From the NCBI GenBank assembly GCA_002323245.1, contig DCPU01000008.1, positions 1 to 64,000 of the forward strand: a stretch of 64,000 nt of DNA, given 5' to 3'. The position numbers were made by a program, and so were the translations under genes. The notes beneath the pieces were generated by a model. That model was not told the origin of the DNA, made no database searches, and saw only the letters and a list, made by a program, of their open reading frames with translations. Origin of the DNA: Mariprofundus sp. UBA1536. GTDB taxonomy: Bacteria > Pseudomonadota > Zetaproteobacteria > Mariprofundales > Mariprofundaceae. Shown here piece by piece: positions 7,544 to 16,230 of this stretch (within the stretch, counting starts at the first letter, position 1; each line of letters opens with the position of its first letter).

Positions 7544-8623
7544 ATGGAAAACATCACCACTAGACCTGATTTAGCAAGCTTGAATCTTTTGCAGCTGCAA
7601 GTGCTTATGAAAACATGGGGGCTACCAGCCTTTCGTGCCAAACAAGTGTTGGATTGGCGAAACAAAGGTATTCTTGATGTTAGCTTGATGAAAAACTTGG
7701 CAGAACCCGTAAAAACGGCGCTGGAAGCAAACCTCAATACCCAGCCACTCAAGCTGGTTACCAAACAAAAATCCGAAGATGGCACGCGCAAGTATCTTTT
7801 TGCGCTACAGCGCCAAAATCAGAGCACCAAACACATTGAGTCGGTGTTAATCCCTGACGAGTCACGAGGCACCGTTTGTATATCATCCCAAGCAGGCTGT
7901 GTGTTGGACTGCCCTTTTTGCCATACAGGCACACAAAAATTTGAGGGCAACCTCACTGCTGCTGAAATTGTGGCGCAAGTGTTAGCTGTTAAACACGACC
8001 TGCTCACCGACCCCATGGATCAGGGTTTGCATCCTATGGTCACGCATATTGTGTATATGGGTATGGGCGAACCGCTGGCCAATGAGTTGGCTGTGTTTGA
8101 ATCTTTGGATTTATTAATGGATGAATCCTATTTTCATTTATCCCGCCGCCGCATCACTTTATCCACGTCTGGCCTTGTGCCTCAGATTGTTCGTTTGGGT
8201 GATCATGCGCCAGTCAACTTGGCAATTTCTTTGCATAGCGCCATCAACCATGACCGCGACACCTTGGTGCCGATTAATCAAAAACATGATTTATCAAGCC
8301 TAAGACAAACGCTAAATGACTACCCATTAGCGAAAAAAAGGCATATCACCTTGGAATATGTGATGCTAAAGGGCATCAATGACAGGGCTGAAGATTTGTT
8401 GGCTTTGAGTAAGTTCGTCAACCCAGAACGTGAACGTGTGAACCTGATTCGTTTTAATACTTACCCTGGCAGCGCCTATGAAGGAAGCTCAACTGATACT
8501 GTAAATGCATTTGCAAAAGGCTTGATTTCTAAAGGAATTCGTGCAACTGTCCGCCGCTCTCGTGGGGATGATATTATGGCCGCTTGCGGGCAATTGAAAA
8601 CAGCAAAACAGGGTATCGCTTAA
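7544..8623 (+). CDS. rlmN: RlmN-type rRNA/tRNA adenine-C2 methyltransferase, copy 1
   Basis: A 359-residue radical-SAM enzyme that methylates C2 of A2503 in 23S rRNA and A37 of some tRNAs. The cluster motif C-x3-C-x2-C lies at Cys119, Cys123 and Cys126 (CVLDCPFCHTGTQKFEGNLT); the shuttle Cys is in MAACGQLKT near the end, and YMGMGEPL is present. The start at 7544 (MENITTRPDL) gives the family N-terminus; a longer frame upstream has no support. The HTGTQ-type sequence differs from the second copy at 57781, so these are separate lineages. mtnP follows after one base. Confidence 0.92.
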   Translation: MENITTRPDLASLNLLQLQVLMKTWGLPAFRAKQVLDWRNKGILDVSLMKNLAEPVKTALEANLNTQPLKLVTKQKSEDGTRKYLFALQRQNQSTKHIESVLIPDESRGTVCISSQAGCVLDCPFCHTGTQKFEGNLTAAEIVAQVLAVKHDLLTDPMDQGLHPMVTHIVYMGMGEPLANELAVFESLDLLMDESYFHLSRRRITLSTSGLVPQIVRLGDHAPVNLAISLHSAINHDRDTLVPINQKHDLSSLRQTLNDYPLAKKRHITLEYVMLKGINDRAEDLLALSKFVNPERERVNLIRFNTYPGSAYEGSSTDTVNAFAKGLISKGIRATVRRSRGDDIMAACGQLKTAKQGIA

Positions 8624-8624
8624 C

Positions 8625-9488
8625 ATGACACAACACCGTACAGGTATTATTGGTGGCAGTGGCCTCTATGCTATTGAAGGCGTAACCATCATTGATGCGC
8701 TTGAATTCGACACGCCCTATGGAAAACCTTCGGATAAGCTGCTTTTGGCCAGCATACATGGCCATGAGGTTGTTTTTCTTCCTCGCCATGGCTCAACCCA
8801 CTCCATTCCTCCGCACAACATTAACTATAGAGCCAATATCTATGCCATGAAGCTTGCTGGCGTATCTGAAATTATTTCCATTTCTGCTGTGGGCTCGTTG
8901 CGCCAAGAGATTGAACCTGGTCATTTTGTATTGGTGGATCAGTTTGTTGACCGCACCACTAATCGCGCTTCCACCTTTTTTGATGGGCCTGTGGTTGCCC
9001 ATGTTTCTGCTGCAGATCCGGTGTGTTATAACCTTCGTCAGCGCCTGCAACAAGCTTGTGAAACATCGGACATCATTACTCACGATGGTGGTACCTACCT
9101 AGCCATGCAGGGACCACAATTTTCAACACGTGCAGAATCGAATCTTTATCGCAGCTGGGGCATGGATGTGATTGGCATGACTAACATGCCAGAAGCCAAA
9201 TTAGCGCGTGAGGCGGAGTTGTGTTATGCTACCGTTGCAATGAGCACTGATTATGATTGTTGGCATGAAGATGAAGATGATGTGTCTGTATCTTCAATTG
9301 TTGAGGTCATGCACAGCAATGTCAGCAAAGCCAAACATATGCTTGAAGCTTTTTTTGCAGCCCAATCGCCAAAACAAAATACATGTACCTGTAACGCGGC
9401 GCTGGAGCATGGTATTTTTGCCGATCTCAAAGCCCAAGATGATGCTGCAATACGCCCAATTTACGCCCTGGTGAAACGATTCTTATGA
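8625..9488 (+). CDS. mtnP: S-methyl-5'-thioadenosine phosphorylase
   Basis: A 287-residue phosphorylase that splits methylthioadenosine, the by-product of polyamine synthesis, into adenine and methylthioribose-1-phosphate. The start GIIGGSGLYAIEGV and the phosphate and base contacts FLPRHGSTHSIPPHNINYRANI, then the MQGPQFSTRAES stretch and GMTNMPEAKLAREAELCY, are classical. NMPEAKLA with a D-Y-D-C-W site favours methylthioadenosine over guanosine. It lies one base after rlmN and overlaps pilW by 4 nt (ATGA), so the four genes to rodZ may share a transcript. Confidence 0.93.
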   Translation: MTQHRTGIIGGSGLYAIEGVTIIDALEFDTPYGKPSDKLLLASIHGHEVVFLPRHGSTHSIPPHNINYRANIYAMKLAGVSEIISISAVGSLRQEIEPGHFVLVDQFVDRTTNRASTFFDGPVVAHVSAADPVCYNLRQRLQQACETSDIITHDGGTYLAMQGPQFSTRAESNLYRSWGMDVIGMTNMPEAKLAREAELCYATVAMSTDYDCWHEDEDDVSVSSIVEVMHSNVSKAKHMLEAFFAAQSPKQNTCTCNAALEHGIFADLKAQDDAAIRPIYALVKRFL

Positions 9489-10255
9489 AATACTTGCAAT
9501 ACTGCCTACTTCTTCTTTCGCTTTTTGCCTTACCCGCGTGCCAAAGTGCATTGGATAAACAAAAAAGTGAAGACAATACCAAACGTGCTGGCTTGCATTA
9601 CCGCTTGGGCATTGATGCCCTGCACCGCGGCCTTTTGCCCAAAGCTTTTGATGAGCTCTTAATTTCCGACAAACTCGACCCAGAAAATTCGGTCACCCTT
9701 GATGCCATTGCCTATGCATGGCGCTTACGCGGCAACCAAAAGGAAGCCCGCGCCTATTATGAGCGCGCCATTCAATATGATGCTGGGGCTGCCACCTACA
9801 ACAACTATGGCAGCTTGTTGGTGGAAATGGGCGAATACAAATTGGCTGAAACCCATTTAAACAAAGCTTTAGAAGACCCAACTTACAACAGTCAGGGCTT
9901 GGCTTTTACCAATCTCGGTGATGCGTTGCTGGGGCAAAACCGATTTGAAGATGCTATCGCAGCATATCGAAAAGCACATATGCTGGCTCCCAACTGGCAA
10001 GACCCGCAACTGCGTGAAGCCATTGCTTATGTGCGCTTTAATCGCCCCAATTACGCCCAGGCTCTATATGAAACGATTTTACGCCAAGATCCCATTAGTC
10101 AACCTGCCTTATCAGGTTTAATTACGCTTCTTAAAGGTAAAGGCGAAGACGTTTTATTGAAAAATTATATAGATACCTTTGTCGAACAAAGCCCTGATGA
10201 GTTGCATAAAGCGTGGGCGAAAGATGAGCTATCTCGCCTTTCTGGCCAGAAGTAA
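9485..10255 (+). CDS. pilW: type IV pilus biogenesis lipoprotein PilW/PilF
   Basis: A 256-residue lipoprotein. The N-terminal signal ends in LPACQS, a lipobox with the acylated Cys near residue 19. The remainder is tetratricopeptide repeats (for example AYAWRLRGNQKEARAYYERAI and ATYNNYGSLLVEMGEYKLAE). In Pseudomonas and Neisseria this protein is needed for assembly of the PilQ secretin in the outer membrane. Placement directly before rodZ agrees with the common order pilW-rodZ-ispG in proteobacteria, although ispG is not next here. Confidence 0.88.
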   Translation: MKYLQYCLLLLSLFALPACQSALDKQKSEDNTKRAGLHYRLGIDALHRGLLPKAFDELLISDKLDPENSVTLDAIAYAWRLRGNQKEARAYYERAIQYDAGAATYNNYGSLLVEMGEYKLAETHLNKALEDPTYNSQGLAFTNLGDALLGQNRFEDAIAAYRKAHMLAPNWQDPQLREAIAYVRFNRPNYAQALYETILRQDPISQPALSGLITLLKGKGEDVLLKNYIDTFVEQSPDELHKAWAKDELSRLSGQK

Positions 10256-10266
10256 GGGAGGGTTTT

Positions 10267-11169
10267 ATGACAAACGAGAAAGATCAAGAACCCGTAGACG
10301 ATAATACTTACGCCAAAGAAGCTTTATTTTGCGAAGTTGGTGCAACGCTTCGTGAAGTGCGCGAAAGCAAAGGCATCAGCAAAGAAAAAATCATCAAAGC
10401 CCTAAAATTTAGCCCTCATTTCTTAGATGCCTTGGAATCTGGCAATTGGGCAGATTTGCCTGGTGAAGTGTATGCTGTGGGTTTCTTACGCCAATATGCG
10501 CAATTGTTGGAAATTAATGTCGAGCCTCAGATTCAGCGTATTAAATCTAATACCTTCGAGTTGACTGCCCCGATTACGTATCCAGACGCCCCTATTTCAC
10601 CGAATAAAACATGGGTGGCTGTTGCTGTATTGATGTTTGTAGCTGTATTTATTTTTATGAATTTGGGCGATGAAGATAAACCTTCCCAAAATACAGCCGC
10701 TTCGTTAACCGAGCAGCCTCTTCAAGAAGCAACAACAACAGTAGCTGAAGTCATGGTCACTGAAATGCTGCCGCAAGAGCAAGATGAGGCAGCGATTGTT
10801 GTAGCGCAGCAATCACCTACCTCCGATGCGTTGGTTGTGAACAACCCAAAACGCAATAAAACCATGGTGGTTGATGTCATCAACTCCAATTTCACTGCTT
10901 CTGGGGAAATGAAAACCTACTCATTTTTTGCAGTTCATGAAGATGTTTGGCTTCAACTTTTTGAGCAGATTGATGATGAAGAGCCAATCTTGCTGCGTGA
11001 AGCGCTGCTTAAAGCTGGTGAGAGTTTCGCAGTCAAAACGAGCGAAAAATTATTGCTAACTTCAGGTAATTCAATGGCTCTGGAAATATCTTCAGATCAA
11101 GAAGTGTTGTTTGCGCCTGGCTCGCTAGGCAAACAAGGAAAAGTATTAAAGAAATACCTGCTTCCGTAA
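10267..11169 (+). CDS. rodZ: RodZ-like cell-shape protein
   Basis: A 300-residue bitopic protein. Residues 17-85 are a helix-turn-helix domain (VGATLREVRESKGISKEKI, ending in VYAVGFLRQYAQLLEI) that in RodZ binds MreB. A single membrane segment follows near residues 116-134 (WVAVAVLMFVAVFIFMNL), then a low-complexity linker and a C-terminal beta domain of the DUF4115 type in the periplasm. RodZ links MreB filaments to cell-wall synthesis. AAGGGAGGG stands well placed before the ATG. Confidence 0.87.
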   Translation: MTNEKDQEPVDDNTYAKEALFCEVGATLREVRESKGISKEKIIKALKFSPHFLDALESGNWADLPGEVYAVGFLRQYAQLLEINVEPQIQRIKSNTFELTAPITYPDAPISPNKTWVAVAVLMFVAVFIFMNLGDEDKPSQNTAASLTEQPLQEATTTVAEVMVTEMLPQEQDEAAIVVAQQSPTSDALVVNNPKRNKTMVVDVINSNFTASGEMKTYSFFAVHEDVWLQLFEQIDDEEPILLREALLKAGESFAVKTSEKLLLTSGNSMALEISSDQEVLFAPGSLGKQGKVLKKYLLP

Positions 11170-11198
11170 CTTTAAGTAACCTTAAGTTTTCTGTTTTT
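11168..11198 (+). terminator. probable rho-independent terminator after rodZ
   Basis: AACTTTAAG and CTTAAGTT pair with one bulged T around a 4-nt loop, followed by TTCTGTTTTT. It begins at the rodZ stop codon and overlaps the end of the converging rnc gene. Confidence 0.45.
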
Positions 11199-11871
11199 CT
11201 TGAATGATCAGCTTAAGTGGCTGCCCTTCTAAGGCATGCTTAGCAGCATCAATCTCTGCAACTTTCTTGCGTGCGCCGTGTCCCACACCAACACGTGCTT
11301 TGTGAATAAAACAACGTGCTTCAAATCTAGGTTCAGCGTTTAGCCCCAAATCTAAAAGTTCGTATTGTGGCACACCCAGCGCGTGCGCTTGGGTTAATTC
11401 TTGTAATTCGCTTTTGGCATCACGCAAGTTCACAGGTTTAACATTTCTCAACTCACCTGACCACGCTCGAAGTACAACCGCTTGCGCTGCTTGCCAGCCA
11501 CCATCCAAAAATACTGCCCCAATCACCGACTCTACGGCATTGGCTGCAATCGACTCTGATTTTAAAGCACCCTTGCTGTTGCGCTCACCATCACCAACGA
11601 TCAAGGAATCTGCTAATCCCCAAGCTTTGGCAACCTTCAATAAAGCAGGTTTGCATACCAAATTGGCGCGCATTTTTGATAAATCGCCTTCTGGCGATTG
11701 AGGATGTTTGTTATACAAATAGTCTGCGACAACCAAGCCCAGCACAGCATCGCCCAAAAATTCATGACGCTCCAAATGTTGCGGTGATTTCGATGCGTGT
11801 GTGAGTGCTTGCTGCAAAATTGCTTTATCTTTGAAGGTATAATCAATCATTTTTTGGAGCGCTGCAGTCAT
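11182..11871 (-). CDS. rnc: ribonuclease III
   Basis: A 229-residue double-strand-specific RNase that processes rRNA precursors and structured mRNAs. The catalytic signature HEFLGDAVLGLVVADYLY and the second acidic helix AVESVIGAVFLDGG are intact; the C-terminal double-stranded-RNA-binding domain covers about residues 155-220 (SELQELTQAHALGVPQYELL onward). The ATG at 11871 gives the usual length; an in-frame ATG at 11904 would add 11 residues and overlap the DUF4845 gene. It is the last gene of lepA-lepB-DUF4845-rnc, a conserved order. Confidence 0.94.
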   Translation of the reverse strand: MTAALQKMIDYTFKDKAILQQALTHASKSPQHLERHEFLGDAVLGLVVADYLYNKHPQSPEGDLSKMRANLVCKPALLKVAKAWGLADSLIVGDGERNSKGALKSESIAANAVESVIGAVFLDGGWQAAQAVVLRAWSGELRNVKPVNLRDAKSELQELTQAHALGVPQYELLDLGLNAEPRFEARCFIHKARVGVGHGARKKVAEIDAAKHALEGQPLKLIIQEKQKT

Positions 11872-11872
11872 T

Positions 11873-12289
11873 TTATGGTGTAACGCGTGTTGGTAAGAAG
11901 TCAAAGTCTAACCGAGCTTTTAATCGAAGTTTATCCATAGGTTCAACATCTGATTCCAAGTATTCTGAATCAGGGTCTATGCTGGTTGGTTTCCCTAGTA
12001 ACCAAATGGTCACGTGATACTCTGAAGATATGGTTAATTTATCATCTTCTTTTGTCACTGTTAAATTTTCAAAAAACTCTTCAGGCAAGGCTTTAAGATC
12101 GACATTTTGCCTGCTAAGCAAAACACGAAGCCTTGGTAGTACTTGTGCCACAGGCTCAGTATTTAAATTGCTTACGGCGCCTTCAAATACGTTTTCGATT
12201 GTCATATTGTTGTATTTCACAGGAATCACTTGTGCCGATACAAATACTATGCTGCCAATCAAAGCAACCCAAAAAAAGAGTTTAAACAT
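11873..12289 (-). CDS. DUF4845 membrane-anchored protein
   Basis: A 138-residue protein with one N-terminal membrane segment (LFFWVALIGSIVFVSAQVI) and a periplasmic body with the VLPRLRVLLSRQNVDLKALP stretch of DUF4845. This family is almost always between lepB and rnc in proteobacteria, and its function is not known. The ATG at 12289 is preferred over a GTG one codon earlier because AGGGGGAAG is better spaced. Confidence 0.82.
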   Translation of the reverse strand: MFKLFFWVALIGSIVFVSAQVIPVKYNNMTIENVFEGAVSNLNTEPVAQVLPRLRVLLSRQNVDLKALPEEFFENLTVTKEDDKLTISSEYHVTIWLLGKPTSIDPDSEYLESDVEPMDKLRLKARLDFDFLPTRVTP

Positions 12290-12307
12290 CACTTCCCCCT
12301 GAAGTTG

Positions 12308-13015
12308 TTATTTAACCAACGAACCCAAGCGCTCCCAACGTACGTCATTGCTCGCATCGTTCCAAGACCACCAAATCACCACGGCTTTGCCCACCAGATA
12401 TTGCTGCGGCACAAAACCCCAAAACCTGGAATCACGTGAGTTATTACGATTATCACCTAGCATAAAATAATACCCTTTGGGCACAGTCCACTTGCCATCA
12501 CGAATGGTGTGTTCTTTGCGCAAGACTTGATGTTTCACATCAAAAAGTTGCTCGGTAAACAAACCCGATACATCCATCGAATTATCACCCATGACATATG
12601 CATGGGTGCCATCGGCTTGCAAAGGCATCAGTTGGCCATTAATGCTTAGCTTATTGTCGGAATATTCAATCACATCACCAGGGATACCCACGATGCGTTT
12701 GATGTAATCTTTACTACGATCTTCCGGATAATCAAAGACAGCCACATCACCGCGTGACGCTTCGTTCACAGCAAATTGAATATCAGTAAATGGAATACGC
12801 AAGCCATAGTTATAGCGTGTTACAAACAAATAATCACCGACTTCCAACGTAGGCACCATGCTAGAGGAAGGGATTTTAAAGGGTGCCACCACAAAACTAC
12901 GAATCACCATTGCCAAAAGTAGAATCACCAACAGGCTTTCTATCCATTCACGCCATGCTGGTTTTTGAGAAACATCGCCCATTTTTTTGCTTAAATCACT
13001 CATGGTCTGACTCAT
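12308..13015 (-). CDS. lepB: signal peptidase I
   Basis: A 235-residue membrane serine protease that removes signal peptides from secreted proteins. One membrane segment at about residues 25-43 precedes the catalytic box IPSSSMVPTLEVGDYLFV with the nucleophile Ser; the lysine box RGDVAVFDYPEDRSKDYIKR and the conserved GDNRNNSRDSRFWG follow. Unlike E. coli LepB it has a single N-terminal membrane helix. Its start overlaps the lepA stop by 4 nt. Confidence 0.95.
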   Translation of the reverse strand: MSQTMSDLSKKMGDVSQKPAWREWIESLLVILLLAMVIRSFVVAPFKIPSSSMVPTLEVGDYLFVTRYNYGLRIPFTDIQFAVNEASRGDVAVFDYPEDRSKDYIKRIVGIPGDVIEYSDNKLSINGQLMPLQADGTHAYVMGDNSMDVSGLFTEQLFDVKHQVLRKEHTIRDGKWTVPKGYYFMLGDNRNNSRDSRFWGFVPQQYLVGKAVVIWWSWNDASNDVRWERLGSLVK

Positions 13016-14829
13016 TCATCCCCCAATTTAAGCACTGCTAGGAATGCTTCCTGCGGTACTTCAACACTACCGATTTGCTTCATGCGTTTCTTGCCTTTCT
13101 TTTGCTTTTCCAACAATTTGCGCTTACGGGATATATCCCCGCCATAACATTTGGCAGTCACATTTTTTCGCACACCTTTTACAGTTTCACGGGCTAAAAT
13201 CTTGCCGCCAATGGCTGCTTGAATCGGCACATCAAATTGATGGCGAGGAATCAGTTGGCGCAACTTGGACACCAAAGCACGCCCACGTGACTCAGCGATG
13301 GAGCGATGCACTATTAAAGATAAGGCATCCACGGGCTCACCATGAACCAAGACATCCATTTTGACCACTTGTTCACTGCGGAAGTCCGATAGCTCATAAT
13401 CCATCGAAGCATAACCACGCGAAATGGATTTTAATTTATCATAAAAATCAATCACCATTTCAGCCAATGGAAGGTTGTAAGTAAGCATGACCCTACCCTG
13501 ACCAATAAACTTCATATCTTGTTGAATGCCACGTCGTTCTTGGCAAAGCTTCATCATCACACCCACAAACTCTTCAGGTAAAAAGATATTGGCTTTTACC
13601 GTTGGCTCTTTGACTTCCAACATCAATTGCGGCTCAGGAAACTCACTGGGGTTTGAAATCTCAACGGTTTCCCCATCCGTCATAGTCACGCGGTAGACCA
13701 CGCTTGGCGCTGTGGTAATCAAATCAAGATCGTATTCGCGCTCAAGTCGCTCTTGGATAATTTCCATGTGCAACATGCCCAAGAAACCACAACGGAACCC
13801 CAATCCAAGCGCCGATGAGCTTTCGGCTTCATAAGTAAAAGCGGGGTCATTCATATTGAGTTTTTCCAGCGAATCACGCAAATCACCAAAATCATTGGAA
13901 TCCACAGGATAAAGGCCCGAAAACACCATGGCCTTAGGCTCTCTAAAGCCAGGAAGACGTTTTTCTGCCTTGTTTTTATCCAAGGTAACCGTATCGCCAA
14001 CACGTAAATCAGCGAGGGTTTTGATGCCGCAAATCATAAAGCCCACATCACCTGAAATCAGTGATTTTTTAGGAATAGGTGCCGGCTTAAACACGCCCAA
14101 ATCATTGATTTCGTATTTTTTGTCATTGGACATCAAACAGATCTTGTCGCCTTTTTTCATGGAGCCATCAAACACGCGCACCAATGCCACAGCGCCCACG
14201 TATGAGTCAAACCAAGAATCCACTATCAGTGCACGCAGTGGTTTATCATCATGATTTGCTGGCGGCGGCACGCGCTTCACCACAGCTTCAAGCACATCCA
14301 AGATGCCCTCACCTGTTTTGGCCGACACTGCAATCGCTTCAGAAGCATCAATGCCAATCACATCTTCTATTTGACGCTTGGCTTCTTCAATATCAGCAGA
14401 TGGCAAATCGATTTTATTGATAACGGGGATAATTTCTAAATTGTTTTCCATGGCCAAATACACATTGGCTAGCGTTTGTGCTTCTACGCCTTGAGTCGCG
14501 TCTACAATCAACAAAGCGCCTTCACAGGCTTGCAATGAGCGCGAAACTTCATAAGTGAAATCCACATGGCCTGGGGTGTCAATCAGGTTGAGCTTATATA
14601 GTTGACCATCTGCAGCTTTGTATTCCAATGTTGCTGTTTGCGCTTTGATGGTAATGCCGCGCTCTTGCTCAAGCTCCATAGAGTCGAGCACTTGTTTCTT
14701 CATCTCGCGCTGAGAAAGTGCACCCGTTTCTTCGATAAGCCTATCGGCAAGCGTGGATTTACCATGGTCGATATGAGCGATAATGGAAAAGTTACGAACA
14801 TTGGTTTGATTGAATTCTGAATTTGACAT
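13012..14829 (-). CDS. lepA: translation elongation factor 4 (LepA)
   Basis: A 605-residue ribosome-binding GTPase. The G1 motif AHIDHGKSTLADRL, the DTPGH switch II and NKIDLP are present, and the C-terminal basic end (ISRKRKLLEKQKKGKKRMKQ) is diagnostic of LepA rather than EF-G. LepA affects initiation and back-translocation. It heads the lepA-lepB-DUF4845-rnc operon. Length matches the family's 600. Confidence 0.97.
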   Translation of the reverse strand: MSNSEFNQTNVRNFSIIAHIDHGKSTLADRLIEETGALSQREMKKQVLDSMELEQERGITIKAQTATLEYKAADGQLYKLNLIDTPGHVDFTYEVSRSLQACEGALLIVDATQGVEAQTLANVYLAMENNLEIIPVINKIDLPSADIEEAKRQIEDVIGIDASEAIAVSAKTGEGILDVLEAVVKRVPPPANHDDKPLRALIVDSWFDSYVGAVALVRVFDGSMKKGDKICLMSNDKKYEINDLGVFKPAPIPKKSLISGDVGFMICGIKTLADLRVGDTVTLDKNKAEKRLPGFREPKAMVFSGLYPVDSNDFGDLRDSLEKLNMNDPAFTYEAESSSALGLGFRCGFLGMLHMEIIQERLEREYDLDLITTAPSVVYRVTMTDGETVEISNPSEFPEPQLMLEVKEPTVKANIFLPEEFVGVMMKLCQERRGIQQDMKFIGQGRVMLTYNLPLAEMVIDFYDKLKSISRGYASMDYELSDFRSEQVVKMDVLVHGEPVDALSLIVHRSIAESRGRALVSKLRQLIPRHQFDVPIQAAIGGKILARETVKGVRKNVTAKCYGGDISRKRKLLEKQKKGKKRMKQIGSVEVPQEAFLAVLKLGDE

Positions 14830-14954
14830 TGTGGCGCAGCTTAACGATTGTCAGGCCTTCTTGCTAGCGAATCTAGCCTTAATCTTATACCTATTTTTGC
14901 CAGCTTTTATTCATGGCTAAAGCTTGATGAAAACAACTGCAAAAGGAGCCCTTT

Positions 14955-15428
14955 ATTTTACAAGATAAGCCCAATGCTCCCTGCCCCTGTGGCAGTGTTT
15001 ATCCTTACGCCCAATGTTGCGGCCAATACCATCAAGGCATTACCGCACCCACAGCAGAAAAGCTCATGCGCTCCCGTTTTAGCGCTTATGTGTTGGGATT
15101 AACCGATTATATCCTTCGTTCATGGCATCCAAGTTTTAGACCAAGCCAAAGTGATATGGGTGGCATGCAACTAAAATGGATACATTTGGATATACTTGGG
15201 CACCAGTCTGGTCAGATAGATGATGACACCGGAGAAGTTACATTTGCTGCCTTTTATGTCGCAGGGGGCAAGTGCAAAAAACTACAAGAAACGAGCCGAT
15301 TTGAGCAAATAAATGGGCAATGGTTGTATCGCGATGGCGATTGTACTGTTGCAGAGATTGGCAGAAATGAGCCATGTCCTTGTGGTTCACACAAAAAGTT
15401 CAAACGTTGCTGCGCTGTTTTAGACTGA
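14955..15428 (+). CDS. ychJ: YchJ-family SEC-C protein, apparently starting with ATT
   Basis: A 157-residue protein with two SEC-C zinc motifs: CPCGSVYPYAQCCGQYHQG at residues 10-28 and EPCPCGSHKKFKRCC at the end, around a YchJ-type NTF2-like domain (KLMRSRFSAYVLG onward). The N-terminal SEC-C motif is coded upstream of the first ATG in frame (15066), so that ATG cannot be the true start. The frame is open back to a stop at 14928, and has no ATG, GTG or TTG there. ATT at 14955 lies 6 nt after a strong AAAAGGAG, which is the best start. Function is unknown; SEC-C motifs resemble that of SecA. Confidence 0.82.
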   Translation: MLQDKPNAPCPCGSVYPYAQCCGQYHQGITAPTAEKLMRSRFSAYVLGLTDYILRSWHPSFRPSQSDMGGMQLKWIHLDILGHQSGQIDDDTGEVTFAAFYVAGGKCKKLQETSRFEQINGQWLYRDGDCTVAEIGRNEPCPCGSHKKFKRCCAVLD

Positions 15429-16208
15429 AGGAATCGTAATTTCCGCGCGCATATAAAGCACAGCTCTGCCCTTGATAAGTACACGATTGCCGCGTACTTC
15501 ACACCAAACCTCACCACCACGCTTGGAAATTTGTTTAGCACTTAAACTTTCTTTGCCCAAAATTGCCATCCACACAGGCGCCAATTGCGTAAATGATGAT
15601 CCTGTGACGGGATCCTCATTGATGCCAAAGTTTGGCGCAAAAAATCTGGATACAAAATCATAGCTTTTGCTTGCCGCTGTAATGGTAACACCGCGCAAAT
15701 CGAGTTTTTTTAACATTTCAAAGTCTGGAACGGCATCACGCACATCCTTTTCCGACTCCAGCACCACGATATAATCTTCTGCTTTAAAGCAGGCCATGGG
15801 CGAGGCTTTAAAAGCTGCTGAAATGCTTTGGGGCACCTCGCAAGGGCGAGGAAGATGCATCGGAAAATCAAGCACAAACAAATCGTCGTCGCGGCTAACC
15901 AAAAGCTGCCCAGATTTACTGTAAAACACGATGATATCATTGCTGTAACCATGCAGTTCAAACAACACAAAAGCTGCAGCTAAAGTGGCATGCCCACATA
16001 GATCCACCTCCACGGTGGGTGTGAACCAACGGATGGAAAATCCATCATCCTGGGGCACGAAAAAGGCAGTTTCCGACAAATTATTTTCAGCAGCAATGGC
16101 CTGCATTTGGGCATCAGTCAGCCATTGGGTAAGTGGGCAAACGGCAGCAGGATTGCCCTCGAATACGTGTGAAGCAAAGGCATCGACTTGATAAAGTTGA
16201 ATCTGCAT
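15420..16208 (-). CDS. PhzF family isomerase/epimerase
   Basis: A 262-residue protein with the PhzF/diaminopimelate-epimerase-like double barrel: QVDAFASHVFEGNPAAVCPL at the start, NLSETAFFV with the catalytic Glu, FTPTVEVDLCGHATLAAAFVLF, and NFGINEDPVTGSSFTQLAPVW late on. Relatives act on trans-2,3-dihydro-3-hydroxyanthranilate or other small substrates, but most genomic copies, like this one, stand outside any phenazine cluster and their substrate is unknown. It converges on ychJ with a 9-nt overlap. Confidence 0.9.
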   Translation of the reverse strand: MQIQLYQVDAFASHVFEGNPAAVCPLTQWLTDAQMQAIAAENNLSETAFFVPQDDGFSIRWFTPTVEVDLCGHATLAAAFVLFELHGYSNDIIVFYSKSGQLLVSRDDDLFVLDFPMHLPRPCEVPQSISAAFKASPMACFKAEDYIVVLESEKDVRDAVPDFEMLKKLDLRGVTITAASKSYDFVSRFFAPNFGINEDPVTGSSFTQLAPVWMAILGKESLSAKQISKRGGEVWCEVRGNRVLIKGRAVLYMRAEITIPSV

Positions 16209-16230
16209 AGAAGCTTATAAGGGATTGATT

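Noticed and set aside
15066..15428. YchJ gene beginning at the first ATG (120 residues)
   Set aside because: The family's N-terminal SEC-C motif is encoded in the same frame upstream, so the gene must start earlier, near 14955.
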